Positions 8,229 through 17,466 are shown, numbered from the stretch's first letter. The stretch: 64,000 nt of DNA from Streptomyces sp. NBC_01428 (GCF_036231965.1 NZ_CP109499.1:5828001-5892000); one strand, 5' to 3'. The notes: generated from the letters alone by a model not told the origin. A program made the numbers and translations.

Positions 8229-8933
8229 ATGGCAAGTGTGCTCGTGGTCGAGGACGACCAGTTCGTGCGCTCGGCCCTCATCCGGCATCTGACCGAGGCC
8301 GCACACACCGTGCGCAGCGTCGGTACGGCCCTGGAGGCGCTGCGCGAGGTCGCCCATTTCTCCTTCGACGTCGTGATCCTCGACCTCGGACTGCCCGATC
8401 TGGACGGGTCCGAGGCGCTGAAGATGCTGCGCGGCATCACCGACGTGCCGGTCATCATCGCCACCGCGCGGGACGACGAGACGGAGATCGTCCGCCTGCT
8501 GAACGACGGCGCGGACGACTACCTGACCAAGCCGTTCTCGGTCGAGCACCTGTCGGCGCGGATGGCCGCCGTGCTGCGCCGTTCCCGCACGAGCACGGCC
8601 GACGCCCCGCCGTCCACGGTCATCCGCGTCGGCGGCCTCGCCATCGACCCGCTGCGCCGCCAGGCCGAACTGGACGGCGTACGACTCGACCTCACCCGGC
8701 GCGAGTTCGACCTGCTCGCCTTCCTCGCCGGCCGCCCCGGCGTCGTCGTCCCGCGCAAGGAGCTGCTCGCCGAGGTGTGGCAGCAGGCGTACGGCGACGA
8801 CCAGACCATCGACGTCCATCTGTCCTGGCTGCGCCGGAAGCTGGGCGAGACGGCGGCACGGCCGCGCTATCTGCACACCCTGCGCGGCGTCGGCGTGAAG
8901 CTGGAGCCGCCGAGAGCGGAGCGACCGCTGTGA
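8229..8933 (+). CDS. OmpR/PhoB-type response regulator
   Basis: 234-aa DNA-binding response regulator. The receiver domain (residues 1-115) has the acidic pair E8-D9-D10, phospho-acceptor D52 (VVILDLGLPD), the conserved Thr/Ser region ATARDD and the K of YLTKPFS. The C-terminal winged helix (about 130-230) ends in the typical DVHLSWLRRKLGE...YLHTLRGVGVKLE. It overlaps the following kinase gene by the sequence GTGA, so the two are co-translated. The ATG at 8229 follows a short leader that contains two DnaA boxes. The target genes are not evident from sequence. Confidence 0.95.
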   Translation: MASVLVVEDDQFVRSALIRHLTEAAHTVRSVGTALEALREVAHFSFDVVILDLGLPDLDGSEALKMLRGITDVPVIIATARDDETEIVRLLNDGADDYLTKPFSVEHLSARMAAVLRRSRTSTADAPPSTVIRVGGLAIDPLRRQAELDGVRLDLTRREFDLLAFLAGRPGVVVPRKELLAEVWQQAYGDDQTIDVHLSWLRRKLGETAARPRYLHTLRGVGVKLEPPRAERPL

Positions 8934-10306
8934 GGTGGGCCCTGGTCAAGGTCTGCGTGGCGGTGACCACGATGGTCGTCGTCGCCTTCGCGGTGCCGCT
9001 CGGCCTGGTCATCAAGGAGATGGCACGCGACCGGGCGTTCTCGAACGCCGAGCGGGAGGCCGCCGCCATCGCGCCCGCCCTCTCCATCACCACCGACCGG
9101 GACGAGCTGGACCGCGTCGTCGCCTCGGCCGGCTCGGACGCGGGCATCGGCGTGCACATACCCGCCGCCGACCGGGAACCGGCGGTCGAGATCGGCAAGC
9201 GGCGTGCCGCCGCCGAGGACATCGCCATGACCCGCAAGCTCGGCCGGGCCTCCACCACGGAGGTGGCCGGCGGATCGACCCTGCTCCAGCCCATCGCCAT
9301 CAGCTCGGGCGAGATCGCGGTCGTCGAGGTGTACGTCCCCGAGGCCGAGGTCAGCAACGGCGTGGGCACCGCCTGGGCGGTCCTCGCCGCGGTCGGCGTC
9401 GCGCTCATCATCGGCTCCGTGGCGGTCGCCGACCGGCTCGGCATCCGTATGGTCCAGCCCGCGCAGCGCCTGGTCGAGAGCGCGCACGAGCTGGGCGAGG
9501 GGAAGCTGGGCTCCCGGGTGCCCGAGGAAGGGCCCACCGAACTGCGGCTGGCCGCCGTCGCGTTCAACGCGATGGCCGACCAGGTCGTCCAACTCCTCGC
9601 CAACGAACGAGAGCTGGCCGCCGACCTCTCGCACCGGCTGCGCACCCCGCTGACCGTGCTCCGCCTCAACACCGCCTCGCTCGGCGACGGTCCGGCGGCC
9701 GAACAGACCCGGGCCGCCGTCGAGCAGCTGGAGCGCGAGGTCGACACGATCATCCGGACGGCCCGGGACGCCAAGCCGCAGACCGCGGCGATCGGAGTCG
9801 GCGCCGGCTGCGACGCGGCCGAAGTGGTCCGTGAGCGGATGGACTTCTGGTCGGCGCTCGCCGAGGACGAGGGCCGCAAGGTGCGCGTGGCCGGGGTGGA
9901 CCGGCCGGTCCGCATCCCCGTGGCCCGCGCCGATCTCGCGGCCGCGCTCGACGCCCTCCTCGGCAACGTCTTCCGGCACACCGCCGAGGGCACGGCGTTC
10001 GCGGTCGACGTGCACAACGGCGAGGACGCGGTGATCGTGCTGGTCTCGGACGCGGGACCCGGCATCGTGGACCCCGAGGCCGCCATGGCGCGCGGCCGCG
10101 GCTCGGGCAACGACGGCTCGACCGGGCTCGGCCTGGACATCGTGCGCCGGCTCGCGGAGTCGACCGGCGGTGACGTACGGATCGGTTCCTCCGTGCTGGG
10201 CGGGACCGAGGTGCGCATCTGGATCCAGCTGGACGGCCGGGCGCCGGTCCGCCGCGGCCACCGGGGGACGGTCCGCCGCCGCAGGCGCGGCGCCGGCGTG
10301 AGCTGA
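8930..10306 (+). CDS. Sensor histidine kinase
   Basis: 458-aa membrane kinase partner of the preceding response regulator; its GTG start overlaps the regulator stop. There are two membrane spans (about residues 4-26 and 145-168) flanking an extracytoplasmic loop of about 115 residues, then a HAMP linker. The HisKA helix has DLSHRLRTPL (H235), and the ATPase domain shows the N box (LLGNVFRHT), G1 (DAGPGI) and G2 (STGLGLDIVRR). The C-terminal tail is Arg-rich. The sensor loop has no domain I recognise, so the signal is unknown. Confidence 0.95.
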   Translation: MRWALVKVCVAVTTMVVVAFAVPLGLVIKEMARDRAFSNAEREAAAIAPALSITTDRDELDRVVASAGSDAGIGVHIPAADREPAVEIGKRRAAAEDIAMTRKLGRASTTEVAGGSTLLQPIAISSGEIAVVEVYVPEAEVSNGVGTAWAVLAAVGVALIIGSVAVADRLGIRMVQPAQRLVESAHELGEGKLGSRVPEEGPTELRLAAVAFNAMADQVVQLLANERELAADLSHRLRTPLTVLRLNTASLGDGPAAEQTRAAVEQLEREVDTIIRTARDAKPQTAAIGVGAGCDAAEVVRERMDFWSALAEDEGRKVRVAGVDRPVRIPVARADLAAALDALLGNVFRHTAEGTAFAVDVHNGEDAVIVLVSDAGPGIVDPEAAMARGRGSGNDGSTGLGLDIVRRLAESTGGDVRIGSSVLGGTEVRIWIQLDGRAPVRRGHRGTVRRRRRGAGVS

Positions 10307-10631
10307 GCACGCCCGACGAGAAACGGAGCTCCGGCCGCGGGTGACCACGACGGACCGGCCGTCCGGTCGCGGCCGCGCGCCGGGACGATCCGCCCCGCGC
10401 CGGGCCGATCCGCCCCCGTGCCGGCCGTTCCCCGCCCCCGCGCCGCCCCCGCCGAACCGCCCATATTGGTCTCGACCTTTAACCGTCCCCGATGCCTTCC
10501 TTAAGCGGACCCTAAGATCCTCAACCTCCGCCCGGATGGGCCGGTTTGACCGATTCCGGATCGCTAGCGTGTGCCGCACCCCCATGGGACCCCCCCTGAG
10601 AACCCCGTGAAACCGCGAAGGCAGGCACGCG
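10307..10631. other. Intergenic region upstream of chitinase
   Basis: 325 bp without a gene, between the kinase stop and the chitinase start. The first half is extremely GC-rich. From about 10462 it turns AT-richer and contains the dre-like site, CTTTAAC and CCTTAAG stretches, which is probably where the chitinase promoter lies. I could not place a convincing -35/-10 pair. Confidence 0.5.
10465..10480 (+). promoter_or_regulatory. DasR-type (dre) operator candidate for chitinase
   Basis: ATTGGTCTCGACCTTT matches 12 of 16 positions of the dre consensus A(C/G)TGGTCTAGACCA(C/G)T and keeps the core GGTCT-x-GACC. It lies about 150 bp before the chitinase start. Chitinase genes are classical members of the GlcNAc-responsive DasR regulon, so repression by DasR is expected. 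Confidence 0.6.
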
Positions 10632-12110
10632 ATGAGCAGTACGCACCGGCGCAAGGTCAGTGGCAGGAACAAGGCGATAGGCGGCGTGGTCGCCGCGGCC
10701 GTGGTAGGCGGCGGCGCCCTCCTGTTCACCGGCAGCGCGCAGGCGGCGAGCGTCGGCGCGGCGTACACGAAGACCAGCGACTGGTCGACCGGATACACCG
10801 CGCAGTACGTCGTCACCAACGACACCGCCCAGGCGAAGAAGGACTGGAAGCTGGAGTTCGACCTGCCCTCCGGCAACACGCTCGGCTCGCTGTGGAACGC
10901 CACGTCGAAGGTGAGCGGTCAGCACGTGACCGTGAGCCCCCCGTCCTGGGACAAGGACGGGCTGGCGCCCGGTGCGACCGTCACCGTCGGATTCGTCGTG
11001 AACGGCACCGCCGACCCGACCGGCTGTCTCATCGACGACGCCAGGTGTTCGGTGGACGGCGGCGCGACGCCCGAACCGAGCGGCCGCCCGAGCGAGTCCG
11101 CGAGCCCCACGGCGAGCCCCGTGCCGACCGCCACCGCTTCGCAGAGCGAGAGCCCGAAGCCCACCGCGACGGCCACCACCGCGACCCCCACCCAGAGCTC
11201 GGGCAGCGGCAGCGCCACGACGGCGGGCTTCGCGCCCTACGTCGACACCTCGCTCTACCCGGCCTTCGACCTCGTCAAGGCGGCCGAGGCCACCGGCGTG
11301 AAGAACTACAACCTCGCCTTCATCACCGACGGCGGCGGCTGCACCCCCAAGTGGGGCGGCGTCAGCGACCTCGCGAGCGACGCGGTGGCCTCCCAGATCG
11401 GCGCGCTGCGCGCCAAGGGCGGCGACGTCCGGGTCTCCTTCGGCGGCGCCTCCGGCTCCGAGCTGGCCACCACCTGCTCCTCGGCGGACGCGCTCGCCGC
11501 GGCGTACGGCAAGGCCGTCGACGCGTACAAGCTCACGAAGGTCGACTTCGACATCGAGGGCGGGGCGCTGCCGAACACGGCCGCGAACACCACCCGCGCG
11601 AAGGCCATCGCCAAGCTCCAGCAGCAGCACCCCGGCCTGGACGTCTCGTTCACCCTGCCGGTCATGCCCGAGGGCCTCACCCAGGACGGCGTGAACCTCC
11701 TCTCCAACGCCAAGTCGAACGGCGTGCGGATCACCACCGTGAACATCATGGCGATGGACTACGGCCCCGCGTACAGCGGTGACATGGGCACCTACGCCGA
11801 GCAGGCCGCCACCGCCACCCAGGCGCAGATCAAGGGGGTCCTCGGCCTCTCCGACAGCGCCGCGTGGAAGGCCGTCGCCGTCACCCCGATGATCGGCGTC
11901 AACGACGTCTCGTCCGAGGTCTTCAAGGTCGACGACGCCGCGCAGCTCGTGACGTTCGCGCAGTCGAAGGGCCTCGGCTGGCTCTCCATGTGGTCCGCGA
12001 CCCGCGACAAGCAGTGCGCCGGCGGCGCCAAGAACTCCGCCGACCCGGTCTGCTCCTCCATCACGCAGAGCGACGGCGCCTTCTCGAAGGCCTTCGGGGC
12101 CTACAAGTAG
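10632..12110 (+). CDS. Secreted GH18 chitinase with N-terminal carbohydrate-binding module
   Basis: 492-aa extracellular chitinase. A signal peptide (about residues 1-36, ending GSAQAAS) is followed by a CBM2-like beta-sandwich (about 37-140), a Ser/Thr/Pro-rich linker (about 145-195) and a GH18 catalytic barrel (about 200-492). The catalytic motif is D305-F-D307-I-E309, with E309 the expected proton donor, and MAMDYGP supplies the substrate-binding Met/Asp/Tyr. It would cleave beta-1,4 bonds in chitin outside the cell to release oligosaccharides. The ATG at 10632 has AAGGCAGG upstream. A dre-like site upstream implies control by DasR. It is next to the ceb/bgl sugar genes, but on the opposite strand. 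Confidence 0.95.
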   Translation: MSSTHRRKVSGRNKAIGGVVAAAVVGGGALLFTGSAQAASVGAAYTKTSDWSTGYTAQYVVTNDTAQAKKDWKLEFDLPSGNTLGSLWNATSKVSGQHVTVSPPSWDKDGLAPGATVTVGFVVNGTADPTGCLIDDARCSVDGGATPEPSGRPSESASPTASPVPTATASQSESPKPTATATTATPTQSSGSGSATTAGFAPYVDTSLYPAFDLVKAAEATGVKNYNLAFITDGGGCTPKWGGVSDLASDAVASQIGALRAKGGDVRVSFGGASGSELATTCSSADALAAAYGKAVDAYKLTKVDFDIEGGALPNTAANTTRAKAIAKLQQQHPGLDVSFTLPVMPEGLTQDGVNLLSNAKSNGVRITTVNIMAMDYGPAYSGDMGTYAEQAATATQAQIKGVLGLSDSAAWKAVAVTPMIGVNDVSSEVFKVDDAAQLVTFAQSKGLGWLSMWSATRDKQCAGGAKNSADPVCSSITQSDGAFSKAFGAYK

Positions 12111-12204
12111 CCATCCGAAAACGGGGGTTGCGCGCCCCGGCCGGACTCCGCACCCCCCACCCGGCCGGGGCGTCGTGGCGTTCCTCCCCGCCCGGAGACA
12201 CATC

Positions 12205-12236
12205 GGGGCGCGGCACCCCCCTCGGTGCCGCGCCCC
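12205..12236. terminator. Bidirectional hairpin terminator, chitinase / bglC
   Basis: Perfect 13-bp stem GGGGCGCGGCACC (12205-12217) with GGTGCCGCGCCCC (12224-12236) and a 6-base loop, between two convergent genes. There is no T-run, which is usual in streptomycetes. Confidence 0.85.
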
Positions 12237-12288
12237 GTTCCCGTGTCCCCGCCCCTTGTTCCCCCCCGCGCGGGCCCGCGCGCCCGGC

Positions 12289-13719
12289 CTACTCGGCGGG
12301 CGCGACCGGCGCGAGCGTTCCGGTGCGTGCGGCCTGGCCGTACCAGTGGGCGCTCGACTTCGGGGTGCGGACCTGGGTCGCGTAGTCGACGTACACCGCG
12401 CCGAACCGCTTGCCGTAGCCGTACGCCCACTCGAAGTTGTCCAGCAGGGACCAGAGGTAGTAGCCGCGGACGTCCGCGCCGTCGGCGATCGCCCGGTGCA
12501 CGGCGGACAGGTGGCCGTTCAGGTAGGCGATGCGCTCGGGGTCGTGGACGCGTCCGTCCGGGTCCGGCTTGTCGTCGTAGGCGGCGCCGTTCTCCGTCAC
12601 GTACAGCGGCAGGCCCGGCACCTCGCGGGTGTAACGCATGATCAGATCGTGCAGACCCGACGGGTCGATCGTCCAGCCCATCTCCGTGCGCTCGCCCGGC
12701 GTCTGGTGGAACGCGACGTCGTCCGCCCCGGGCCAGGGGGAGTGCGAGCTGGCACCGTGACCGTCAGCGCGCGGACCGTCCGCGGGCGCCTCTGCGGCCG
12801 AGACCAGCGTCGGCGTGTAGTAGTTGAGACCGAGCGCGTCCAGCGGCTGCTTGATCGTCTTGAGGTCGCCCTCCTGGACGAACGACCAGTCGGTGACCGA
12901 CCGGGTCGCCGCGAGGAGCGTCTGCGGGTACGCGCCGTGCAGCATCGGTCCGTGGAAGATGCCGTTGGCGAGGTCGTCGATGCGCTGCACGGCGTCCAGG
13001 TCCGCCGGGTCCTGCGAAACGGGCCTGACCACCGAGGAGTTGAGGCTCACCGCGACCGAGTTGCGGGACGGCATCACGGAACGCAGCGCCGACGTGCCGA
13101 GTCCGTGGGCCAGGTTGAGGTGGTGGGCCGCGCGCAGGGCGGCCACCGGGTCCGTCCGGCCGGGAGCGTGCACCCCGGAGCCGTAGCCGAGGAACGCGCT
13201 GCACCAGGGCTCGTTGAGGGTGATCCACTGCTCGACGCGGTCGCCGAGCGCCTCGCCCACGATCTGCGCGTACTCCGCGAACCGCAGCGCGGTCTCCCGC
13301 TCGGGCCAGCCGCCCGCGTCCTCCAGCTCCTGCGGCAGGTCCCAGTGGTAGAGGGTCACGGCGGGCTTGATGCCGTGCGCGAGCAACTCGTCCACCAGCC
13401 GGCGGTAGAAGTCGAGGCCGCGCTGCACGGCGGGACCCCGGCCGGTCGGCTGCACCCGCGACCAGGAGACCGAGAAGCGGTACGCGCCCAGGCCGAGGTC
13501 GGCCATCAGGGCCACGTCGTCGCGGTAGCGGTGGTAGTGGTCGACAGCGATGTCGCCGTGCTCGCCGCCGGCCGTCCTGCCCGGCGTATGACTGAAGGTG
13601 TCCCAGATCGAGGGGGTGCGGCCGTCCTCCCGCACCGCCCCCTCGATCTGGTACGCGGAGGTCGCCGCACCCCAGAGAAAGGCCGGAGGGAAGGTCAGGG
13701 GCGATACGGACTCAGGCAT
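12289..13719 (-). CDS. bglC: GH1 beta-glucosidase (cellobiose hydrolase)
   Basis: 476-aa cytoplasmic glycoside hydrolase family 1 enzyme that would split imported cellobiose and short cello-oligosaccharides to glucose. The acid/base residue is E170 in TLNEPW and the nucleophile E376 in YVTENG; FLWGAATSAYQIEG is the family's N-terminal signature. There is no signal peptide. It is the last gene of the ceb locus, 103 bp after cebG, separated from it by a hairpin and preceded by its own CebR operator that overlaps the start codon. It therefore probably has both read-through and independent CebR-controlled transcription. Confidence 0.95.
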   Translation of the reverse strand: MPESVSPLTFPPAFLWGAATSAYQIEGAVREDGRTPSIWDTFSHTPGRTAGGEHGDIAVDHYHRYRDDVALMADLGLGAYRFSVSWSRVQPTGRGPAVQRGLDFYRRLVDELLAHGIKPAVTLYHWDLPQELEDAGGWPERETALRFAEYAQIVGEALGDRVEQWITLNEPWCSAFLGYGSGVHAPGRTDPVAALRAAHHLNLAHGLGTSALRSVMPSRNSVAVSLNSSVVRPVSQDPADLDAVQRIDDLANGIFHGPMLHGAYPQTLLAATRSVTDWSFVQEGDLKTIKQPLDALGLNYYTPTLVSAAEAPADGPRADGHGASSHSPWPGADDVAFHQTPGERTEMGWTIDPSGLHDLIMRYTREVPGLPLYVTENGAAYDDKPDPDGRVHDPERIAYLNGHLSAVHRAIADGADVRGYYLWSLLDNFEWAYGYGKRFGAVYVDYATQVRTPKSSAHWYGQAARTGTLAPVAPAE

Positions 13720-13732
13720 GGAAGCGCTCCCA
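13719..13732. promoter_or_regulatory. CebR operator overlapping the bglC start codon
   Basis: Reading towards bglC the site is TGGGAGCGCTTCCA, one base from the palindrome TGGGAGCGCTCCCA. The last A of the site is the A of the bglC ATG. CebR bound here would block initiation at or across the start codon. The arrangement matches the known CebR control of bglC in Streptomyces. Confidence 0.8.
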
Positions 13733-13781
13733 AGGGGGTCGTGAAGACCGACGGGTTGGAGGAGGGGGAGAGGCGGGAGTA

Positions 13782-13813
13782 CGGGGGCCGGGGCAGCGGT
13801 GGCCCGGCCCCCG
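13782..13813. terminator. Hairpin between cebG and bglC
   Basis: An 11-bp GC stem (CGGGGGCCGGG at 13782-13792 with CCCGGCCCCCG at 13803-13813) and a 10-base loop lie 10 bp after the cebG stop. It likely terminates or attenuates the cebEFG transcript before bglC. Confidence 0.65.
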
Positions 13814-13822
13814 GGCGAGCGG

Positions 13823-14731
13823 TCAGCCCTTGATCGCGCCCTGCATGATCCCGCCCACGATCTGCTTGCCGAACAGCAGGAAGGCGATGAGCAGCGGCAG
13901 GGTGCCGAGCAGCGCGCCCGCCATGATGACGGCCTGGTCGGGGATGTATCCGGTGCCCAGCGAGTTCAGGGCGACCTGCACGGTCGGGTTCTGCTGGTTG
14001 AGCGCGATGATCGGCCACAGGAAGTCGTTCCAGGCCATCACGAACGTCAGCAGGCCGAGTACCGCCATGGCCGGCCGCGCCGCCGGGAAGACGACGTGCC
14101 AGACGACCCGCAGACTGCTGGCGCCGTCGACCCGCGCCGCCTCGATCAGCTCGGTGGGCAGCGCCTGCACGAGGTACTGCCGCATGAAGAACGTGCCGAA
14201 GGCGCTCACCAGGGTGGGCAGGATGACCGTCTGCAGCTGGTTGGACCAGCCGAGGTTGCTCATCCACAGGTACAGCGGGACGACCGCGAGCTGCGGCGGG
14301 ATCATCATCGTGCCGATGGTGAGCACCAGCAGCAGGCCGGAGAACCTGAACCGCAGCTTGGCGAAGGCGAATCCGGCGAGCGTGGAGAACACGACCGTGC
14401 CGACGGTGATGGTCCCGGCGACGATCGTGGAGTTGACCATCGCGGTGCCGAGCCCGGCCTGCTCCCACGCGGCCTGGAGGTTCTTGAACAGGTTCCCGCC
14501 GAACCACAGCGGGGGCGGCGACTGTGCCAGCCGCTCGTTGTTGCGGGAGGCCGCGATGGCCGTCCAGACCAGCGGAGCGAGCGAGACCAGCGCGAGGACG
14601 GTCAGGACGAGATAGGTGACCGGGCCCGCGTGGAGCTGCTTGCCCGCGCCGATGATCCTGCGGCGCCCGGGGACCCGGTCCTCCGGCTCCTTCGCCCCTG
14701 CCTGAGGTGCAGTCAGTTCAGTGGTGGTCAT
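13823..14731 (-). CDS. cebG: Cellobiose ABC transporter permease
   Basis: 302-aa inner-membrane permease of the carbohydrate ABC family (MalG type) with six predicted spans. The EAA loop, which contacts the ATPase, is ELIEAARVDGASSLRVVWHVVFPAARPA. Translation starts at ATG 14731, overlapping the cebF stop by ATGA. No ATPase gene is in the locus; in Streptomyces the shared MsiK ATPase encoded elsewhere serves CebEFG. Assignment to cellobiose rests on the order cebE-cebF-cebG-bglC with divergent cebR and on the CebR boxes. Confidence 0.92.
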   Translation of the reverse strand: MTTTELTAPQAGAKEPEDRVPGRRRIIGAGKQLHAGPVTYLVLTVLALVSLAPLVWTAIAASRNNERLAQSPPPLWFGGNLFKNLQAAWEQAGLGTAMVNSTIVAGTITVGTVVFSTLAGFAFAKLRFRFSGLLLVLTIGTMMIPPQLAVVPLYLWMSNLGWSNQLQTVILPTLVSAFGTFFMRQYLVQALPTELIEAARVDGASSLRVVWHVVFPAARPAMAVLGLLTFVMAWNDFLWPIIALNQQNPTVQVALNSLGTGYIPDQAVIMAGALLGTLPLLIAFLLFGKQIVGGIMQGAIKG

Positions 14732-15756
14732 TGGGATTTCCTCAGCCGTCGGGTGACCAGCAGGTTGATCACGGCGATGATCAGCAGGATCAGGAACATG
14801 GTCCACGCGATCGCCGACGCCTTGCCGAGGTTGCCGATGGTCCAGCCCTGGTCGTACATGTAGAGGCCGAGCGTCTGGTACTGGTGCGCGGAGCCGCCCT
14901 TCGACCCGCTGACCCCGCCGAACAGGAGCGGCTCACCGAAGACCTGCGTCGCGCCGATGGTGGAGACGACCACGGTGAACAGGATCGTCGGCCGCAGCAT
15001 GGGGACCGTCACGTGGCGGAACTGCTGCCAGCGGCCCGCGCCGTCCAGCGCCGCCGACTCGTACAGGTCGGCGGGGATCGCCTGCATCGCCGCCAGGTAG
15101 ATCAGCGCGTTGTAGCCGGTCCACCGCCAGATCACGATCGAGGAGACGGCGAACTGGCCGCCCCAGTCGGACTCGCGCCAGTTGATCGGGTCGACCCCGA
15201 CGAAGTGGAGCAGCCAGTTGATCATGCCGCCGTCCCACGAGTACAGCAGCGTGAAGACGAGCGTCGCCGCCGCCACCGAGGTGGCGTACGGGGTGAGCAT
15301 CACGACCCGCCACACGGTCGAGCCGCGCAGCCGGTAGTTGAGCAGGTGGGCGATCCCGAGGGCCATGACCAGCTGCGGCACCGTGGAGATCACGCCGATG
15401 GTGAAGGTGTTCTCCAGGGCGTTCCAGAAGAACTCCGAGGACAGCAGGTTCTTGTAGTTGTCGAGACCGGCCCAGGTCTGGTGGTCCAGGCCGGAGAGCT
15501 GCACGTTGTGCAGCGAGTACCAGGCCGTGTAGAGCAGCGGCACGAGCCCGAAGGCCCCGAAGAAGATGAAGAAGGGGGCGATGAACGCGTACGGCGACGC
15601 CTTCATGTCCCAGCGGTACAGCCGGCTGCGCCAGGAGTCCGGGCCCGGCGGTGGCGTACCGCGACCCTGAGCGCCCCGGGCCGCGCCCGGCTGGGAGCCG
15701 GGCGCGGCGTCGGCGCTCGTCGCGGGGTGCGCGAGAGCCTGCTTGGAGCTGGTCAC
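14728..15756 (-). CDS. cebF: Cellobiose ABC transporter permease
   Basis: 342-aa MalF-type permease. An N-terminal tail of about 50 Pro/Ala/Gly-rich residues precedes six membrane spans (the first from PYAFIAPFFIFFGAFGLVPLL). The EAA loop is DLYESAALDGAGRWQQFRHVTVPMLRPT. It starts at GTG 15756 inside the cebE stop (GTGA overlap) and overlaps cebG by 4 bases, so cebEFG are translationally coupled. Partner of cebG in forming the membrane channel. Confidence 0.92.
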   Translation of the reverse strand: MTSSKQALAHPATSADAAPGSQPGAARGAQGRGTPPPGPDSWRSRLYRWDMKASPYAFIAPFFIFFGAFGLVPLLYTAWYSLHNVQLSGLDHQTWAGLDNYKNLLSSEFFWNALENTFTIGVISTVPQLVMALGIAHLLNYRLRGSTVWRVVMLTPYATSVAAATLVFTLLYSWDGGMINWLLHFVGVDPINWRESDWGGQFAVSSIVIWRWTGYNALIYLAAMQAIPADLYESAALDGAGRWQQFRHVTVPMLRPTILFTVVVSTIGATQVFGEPLLFGGVSGSKGGSAHQYQTLGLYMYDQGWTIGNLGKASAIAWTMFLILLIIAVINLLVTRRLRKSQ

Positions 15757-17078
15757 TGGCCGAGCACGTCCTTGATCTCCGCCTTGGCCGCGTTCCAGCC
15801 CTGCGAGGGGGACTTGCCCTTCTGCTCGACCTGGAGGATGCCCACGTCGGTGATCGCGGTGCCGATCGGCTGGTCCTTGGTGCCGAAGTTCTGGACCGGG
15901 ATGGTCTTCGCCGAGTCGGCGAAGATCTGGGTGATCGGCGCGTCCGAGAAGTACGACGTCGTCGCGGTCGCCGGCTTCAGGGTGTCGTACGCCGCGGGCG
16001 TCGACGGGAAGCTGGCCTGCTTGGCGAAGACCTTCGCCTGCTGCTCGGGCGCGGTCAGCCACTTGGCCAGGGCGATGGCCTCCTTCTGGTGCTTGCCCGC
16101 CGTCGGCACGCCGATGAACGAACCGCCCCAGTTGGCCGCGGTCGGCGCGGCCGCCACGTCCCACTTGCCCTTGCCGGCGTCACCGGACTTCTCCTGGATG
16201 TAGCCCATCATCCAGGCGGGGCAGGCCACCGTCGCGAAGGAACCCTTGGCGAAGCCCTGGTCCCACGTCGGGTCGAACTGCTTCAGCTTCGCCGACATGT
16301 CGCTGGTCGCCACCGTCATCGCGGCGTTCCAGGACTTCTTCACGCCCGTGGACTTGTCCCAGATGACGTTGCCGTCCTTGTCGTAGTACCGCTGGCTCTC
16401 GCCACCGAGGGCCGCGTTGTAGACCGAGGAGGCGGAGTCCACGAACTTGGTGCCGCTCGGCGCCTTCTTCATGTACTGCTTGCCGAGGTCGACGTACTTG
16501 GCCCAGTCGCCCTTCCACTGCGCGGCGAGCTTGGTGCGGTCGGTCTCCAGACCGGCCTTCTTGAACAGGTCCTTGCGGTAGCAGATCGCCATCGGGCCGA
16601 TGTCCGTACCGAGCGCGATGGTCTTGCCGTCCTTGTTGGTGGCCTGGGCGAGCTTCCAGTCCAGCCACTGCGACTTGTCGACCTCCTTGCCGAGGTCGAC
16701 GAACTTGTCGGCCTGGGTCTGGACGGCCTCCGTTATGTTGCCGACCTCGATCGCCTGGATGTCGTCGGTGCCGGAGCCGGCCTGCAGACGGGTGAGCGTC
16801 TTGGGCCAGTAGACGTCGGTGCGGGTGGTGACGTTCTCCTTGATCGAGATGTCCGGGTGCTGCTTCATGTACTCGTCGTACAGACCGGCCTGCTTGTAGC
16901 CGAAGACGCCGAAGGTGCCGACGGACAGGGTCGTCTTGCCCTTGGCGTCGCCCCCGTTGTTCGCGTCCGACGAGCCGCTGTCCGGGTCGCTGGAACAGCC
17001 GGCCAGCAGCCCCGTGGCGAGCGCGGCGACGGCCGCGATGGCCCCCAGCCTGCGGGATCGGCGGGTACTCGTGCGCAT
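15753..17078 (-). CDS. cebE: Cellobiose/cello-oligosaccharide-binding lipoprotein
   Basis: 441-aa extracellular solute-binding protein of the ABC sugar uptake system. It has an Arg-rich N-region, a hydrophobic stretch and lipobox LLAGC with the lipidated Cys at residue 28, then a Ser/Asp/Gly-rich linker and a family 1 (MalE-like) binding domain. It would capture cello-oligosaccharides at the outer face of the membrane and deliver them to CebFG. The start at 17078 has GGAGG 5 bases upstream. It is the first gene of the operon, with the CebR palindrome 117 bp upstream. Confidence 0.93.
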   Translation of the reverse strand: MRTSTRRSRRLGAIAAVAALATGLLAGCSSDPDSGSSDANNGGDAKGKTTLSVGTFGVFGYKQAGLYDEYMKQHPDISIKENVTTRTDVYWPKTLTRLQAGSGTDDIQAIEVGNITEAVQTQADKFVDLGKEVDKSQWLDWKLAQATNKDGKTIALGTDIGPMAICYRKDLFKKAGLETDRTKLAAQWKGDWAKYVDLGKQYMKKAPSGTKFVDSASSVYNAALGGESQRYYDKDGNVIWDKSTGVKKSWNAAMTVATSDMSAKLKQFDPTWDQGFAKGSFATVACPAWMMGYIQEKSGDAGKGKWDVAAAPTAANWGGSFIGVPTAGKHQKEAIALAKWLTAPEQQAKVFAKQASFPSTPAAYDTLKPATATTSYFSDAPITQIFADSAKTIPVQNFGTKDQPIGTAITDVGILQVEQKGKSPSQGWNAAKAEIKDVLGQ

Positions 17079-17466
17079 TGCGTCCTCCTGTTGCCTGACG
17101 TGCCGACCCCCCGGCCAACTGCATTGGTGGCGCCCGTTGTTACTCGCTGCGGCTCGGGCGGGGAACGTGCGGGTTGTGTATGTGTCAGGTACTGTGGGAG
17201 CGCTCCCACCAGTGATGTGTTGAAGAGTCGTCGGTTCCCGCGGGGGTGTCAAGGGTGGGGGAGCGGAGAGATGCGTTCAGTTATCGGCCTGTTAGCTGAA
17301 GATGTCATTCCGCTACATGGCCAGAGTTGTCTTATAGCCCCTTCGGAGCCCGAAGGCGAGCGCCGGGGTGCGGGAAGGGCCCCCACGCGGACGTGAGCGG
17401 CGCTCACCTCGGCGGACGGGGCTGTTAGATTCCAGGCCACTTGGTGTCGACGGGAGGGCGAAGCCC
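17079..17466. other. cebE-cebR divergent promoter region
   Basis: 388 bp without a gene. It holds the CebR palindrome at 17195-17208 and, nearer cebR, an imperfect inverted repeat (TTCAGTTA ... TTAGCTGAA, 17276-17300) in an AT-richer patch that may belong to the cebR promoter. Confidence 0.6.
17195..17208. promoter_or_regulatory. CebR operator (perfect 14-bp palindrome)
   Basis: TGGGAGCGCTCCCA is a perfect inverted repeat and the known CebR-box sequence of Streptomyces. It lies between the divergent cebE and cebR genes, so it should control the ceb operon and possibly cebR itself. Cellobiose or cellotriose binding releases CebR. Confidence 0.93.

Noticed and set aside
13823..17078. ceb locus as part of a thaxtomin gene cluster
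   Set aside because: The ceb genes are general to streptomycetes and no txt genes are present here.
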